Source: Auanema rhodensis (lineage: Eukaryota; Nematoda; Chromadorea; Rhabditida; Rhabditidae). Taken from it: a stretch of DNA of 64,000 nucleotides. The notes under the pieces were generated by a model, which worked only from the letters and a program-made list of their open reading frames with translations, was not told the DNA's origin and made no database searches. Numbering within the stretch: position 1 is the stretch's first letter; every line of letters starts with the position of its first letter. Shown piece after piece: positions 62,821 through 64,000 of the stretch. The translations under genes were made by a program, and so were the position numbers. The stretch covers positions 1,488,001-1,552,000 of the forward strand of contig OZ059895.1 of NCBI GenBank assembly GCA_964057225.1, written 5' to 3'.

Positions 62821-64000
62821 TGGAAGCAATGTTGAGTGTACATGGAAACTCAACATACACTAATGCATCATTTTTCAAACGATCATAACTAATTTTTATT
62901 TTAAGCGTTTCTCAATGTAGTATAGTGCATTCGATGCGGATTTTTAAGCTGCGTCGATCTGTGTTATCAGATTTGCGCTAGCTTAAAAATGCACCGAGAT
63001 ATCAACTGATATAAGTTCACACTTATATCCTCGATTTTCATCCTGAAGAATTAATTTTTTCGTTGAATAACATTGTCCATCGTCTTTGCCTTGAAAAAAC
63101 GAATCTAACAACATCTACTTTTTGCTAAATTATTTTGAAATTTTTCGAAAAAATTTTTGTCAAAATGTTTTTGGAAGCAATGTTGAGTGTACATGGAAAC
63201 TCAACATACACTAATGCATCATTTTTCAAACGATCATAACTAATTTTTGTATTAAGCGTTTCTCAATGTAGTATAGTGCATTCGATGCGGATTTTTAAGC
63301 TGCGTCGATCTGTGTTATCAGATTTGCGCTAGCTTAAAAATGCACCGAGATATCAACTGATATAAGTTCACACTTATATCCTCGATTTTCACCCTGAAGA
63401 ATTAATTTTCTCGTTGAATAACATTGTCCATCGTCTTTGCCTTGAAAAAAAGAATCTAAAAACATCTACTTTTTGCTAAATTATTTTGAATTTTTTCGAA
63501 AAAATTTTTGTCAAAATGTTTTTGGAAGCAATGTTGAGTGTACATGGAAACTCAACATACACTAATGCATCATTTTTCAAACGATCATAACTAATTTTTG
63601 TATTAAGCGTTTTTCAATGTAGTATAGTGCATTCGATGCCGATTTTTAAGCTGCGTCGATCTGTGTTATCAGATTTGCGCTAGCTTAAAAATGCACCGAG
63701 ATATCAACTGATATAAGTTCACACTTATATCCTCGATTTTCACCCTGAAGAATTAATTTTTTCGTTGAATAACATTGTCTATCGTCTTTGCTTTGAAAAA
63801 TGGAATCTAAAAACATCTACTTTTTGCTAAATTATTTTGAAATTTTTCGAAAAAATTTTTGTCAAAATGTTTTTGGAAGCAATGTTGAGTGTACATGGAA
63901 ACTCAACATACACTAATGCATCATTTTTCAAACGATCATAACTAATTTTTGTTTTAAGCGTTTCTCAATGTAGTATAGTGCATTCGATGCGGATTTTTAA

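Larger units (their letters stand above)
25292..64000. repeat. 351-bp satellite array, right domain (type B monomers)
   Basis: The array continues in the same orientation. Phase points at 25607 and 63863 are 38256 bp apart, which is 109 monomers less 3 bp; two of the three are single-base deletions at 51260 and 54067. Most copies carry gtattaagcg at monomer positions 88-97, and they alternate between gatgcggattt and gatgccgattt. A few carry gtatcaagcg with gtaaagtgc. The window ends inside a partial monomer (63863-64000). No coding potential is seen; the longest satellite frame is a 70-codon accident near 34202-34414. Confidence 0.98.

Noticed and set aside
1-64000. CRISPR-like array interpretation of the regular repeats
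   Set aside because: The whole 351-bp unit repeats with no unique spacers, and the content is eukaryotic satellite.

Overview
This window is almost entirely satellite DNA. A 351-bp AT-rich monomer runs head to tail in one orientation from base 1 to base 64000. The only interruption is a retroelement-bearing segment at 21396-25291. Counting from the CAAAATG phase point, 61 monomers lie left of the insertion (two are shortened to 323 bp). About 109 lie to its right, plus the one split by the insertion and a partial copy at the window end. Period lengths are very regular: monomer starts at 1, 352, 703, 1054 and so on. The copies differ by point changes concentrated in a few positions, and particular combinations recur every 2, 3, 4, 7, 8, 9 or 10 monomers, which is higher-order repeat (HOR) structure.

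Layout. 1-21395 is left array A, whose variable block reads mostly gtatcacgcg or gtatcaagcg. It holds 4-mer HORs (1404 bp), then a block with a 3131-bp period marked by a deleted 323-bp monomer, then a mixed zone with a 702-bp dimer. 21396-21774 is a 379-bp solo LTR on the minus strand, flanked by AAAC target duplications cut from the satellite. 21779-22115 is most of one satellite monomer. 22116-25291 is a truncated minus-strand LTR retroelement: 5' LTR at 24914-25291, primer-binding site at 24897-24913, leader, and a gag-protease reading frame at 24485-22473. That frame continues past one TGA for 98 more codons. No reverse transcriptase, RNase H, integrase or polypurine tract is present. 25292-64000 is right array B (mostly gtattaagcg) with 8- to 10-mer, 7- to 8-mer and 3-mer HORs.

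Organism. The sequence is eukaryotic: megabase-style satellite, LTR retroelement with CCHC gag, no prokaryotic gene organisation. The gag core resembles the gag-like proteins I associate with nematode LTR elements, and the LTR carries a TTTTTTTCAG acceptor of the nematode type. A nematode is my best inference, but it rests on family recognition without a search. The array could be centromeric or heterochromatic; nothing in the sequence settles that.

The most informative structure is the link between the two repeats. The two LTRs differ by a single A. Both are followed by the same AAAC junction and the same satellite monomer, so 21396-22115 and 24914-25632 are near-identical 720-bp blocks. The insertion therefore seems to have been copied along with the satellite by array turnover rather than by two independent insertions. 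No protein-coding host gene, tRNA, rRNA or CRISPR array is supported anywhere in the window.
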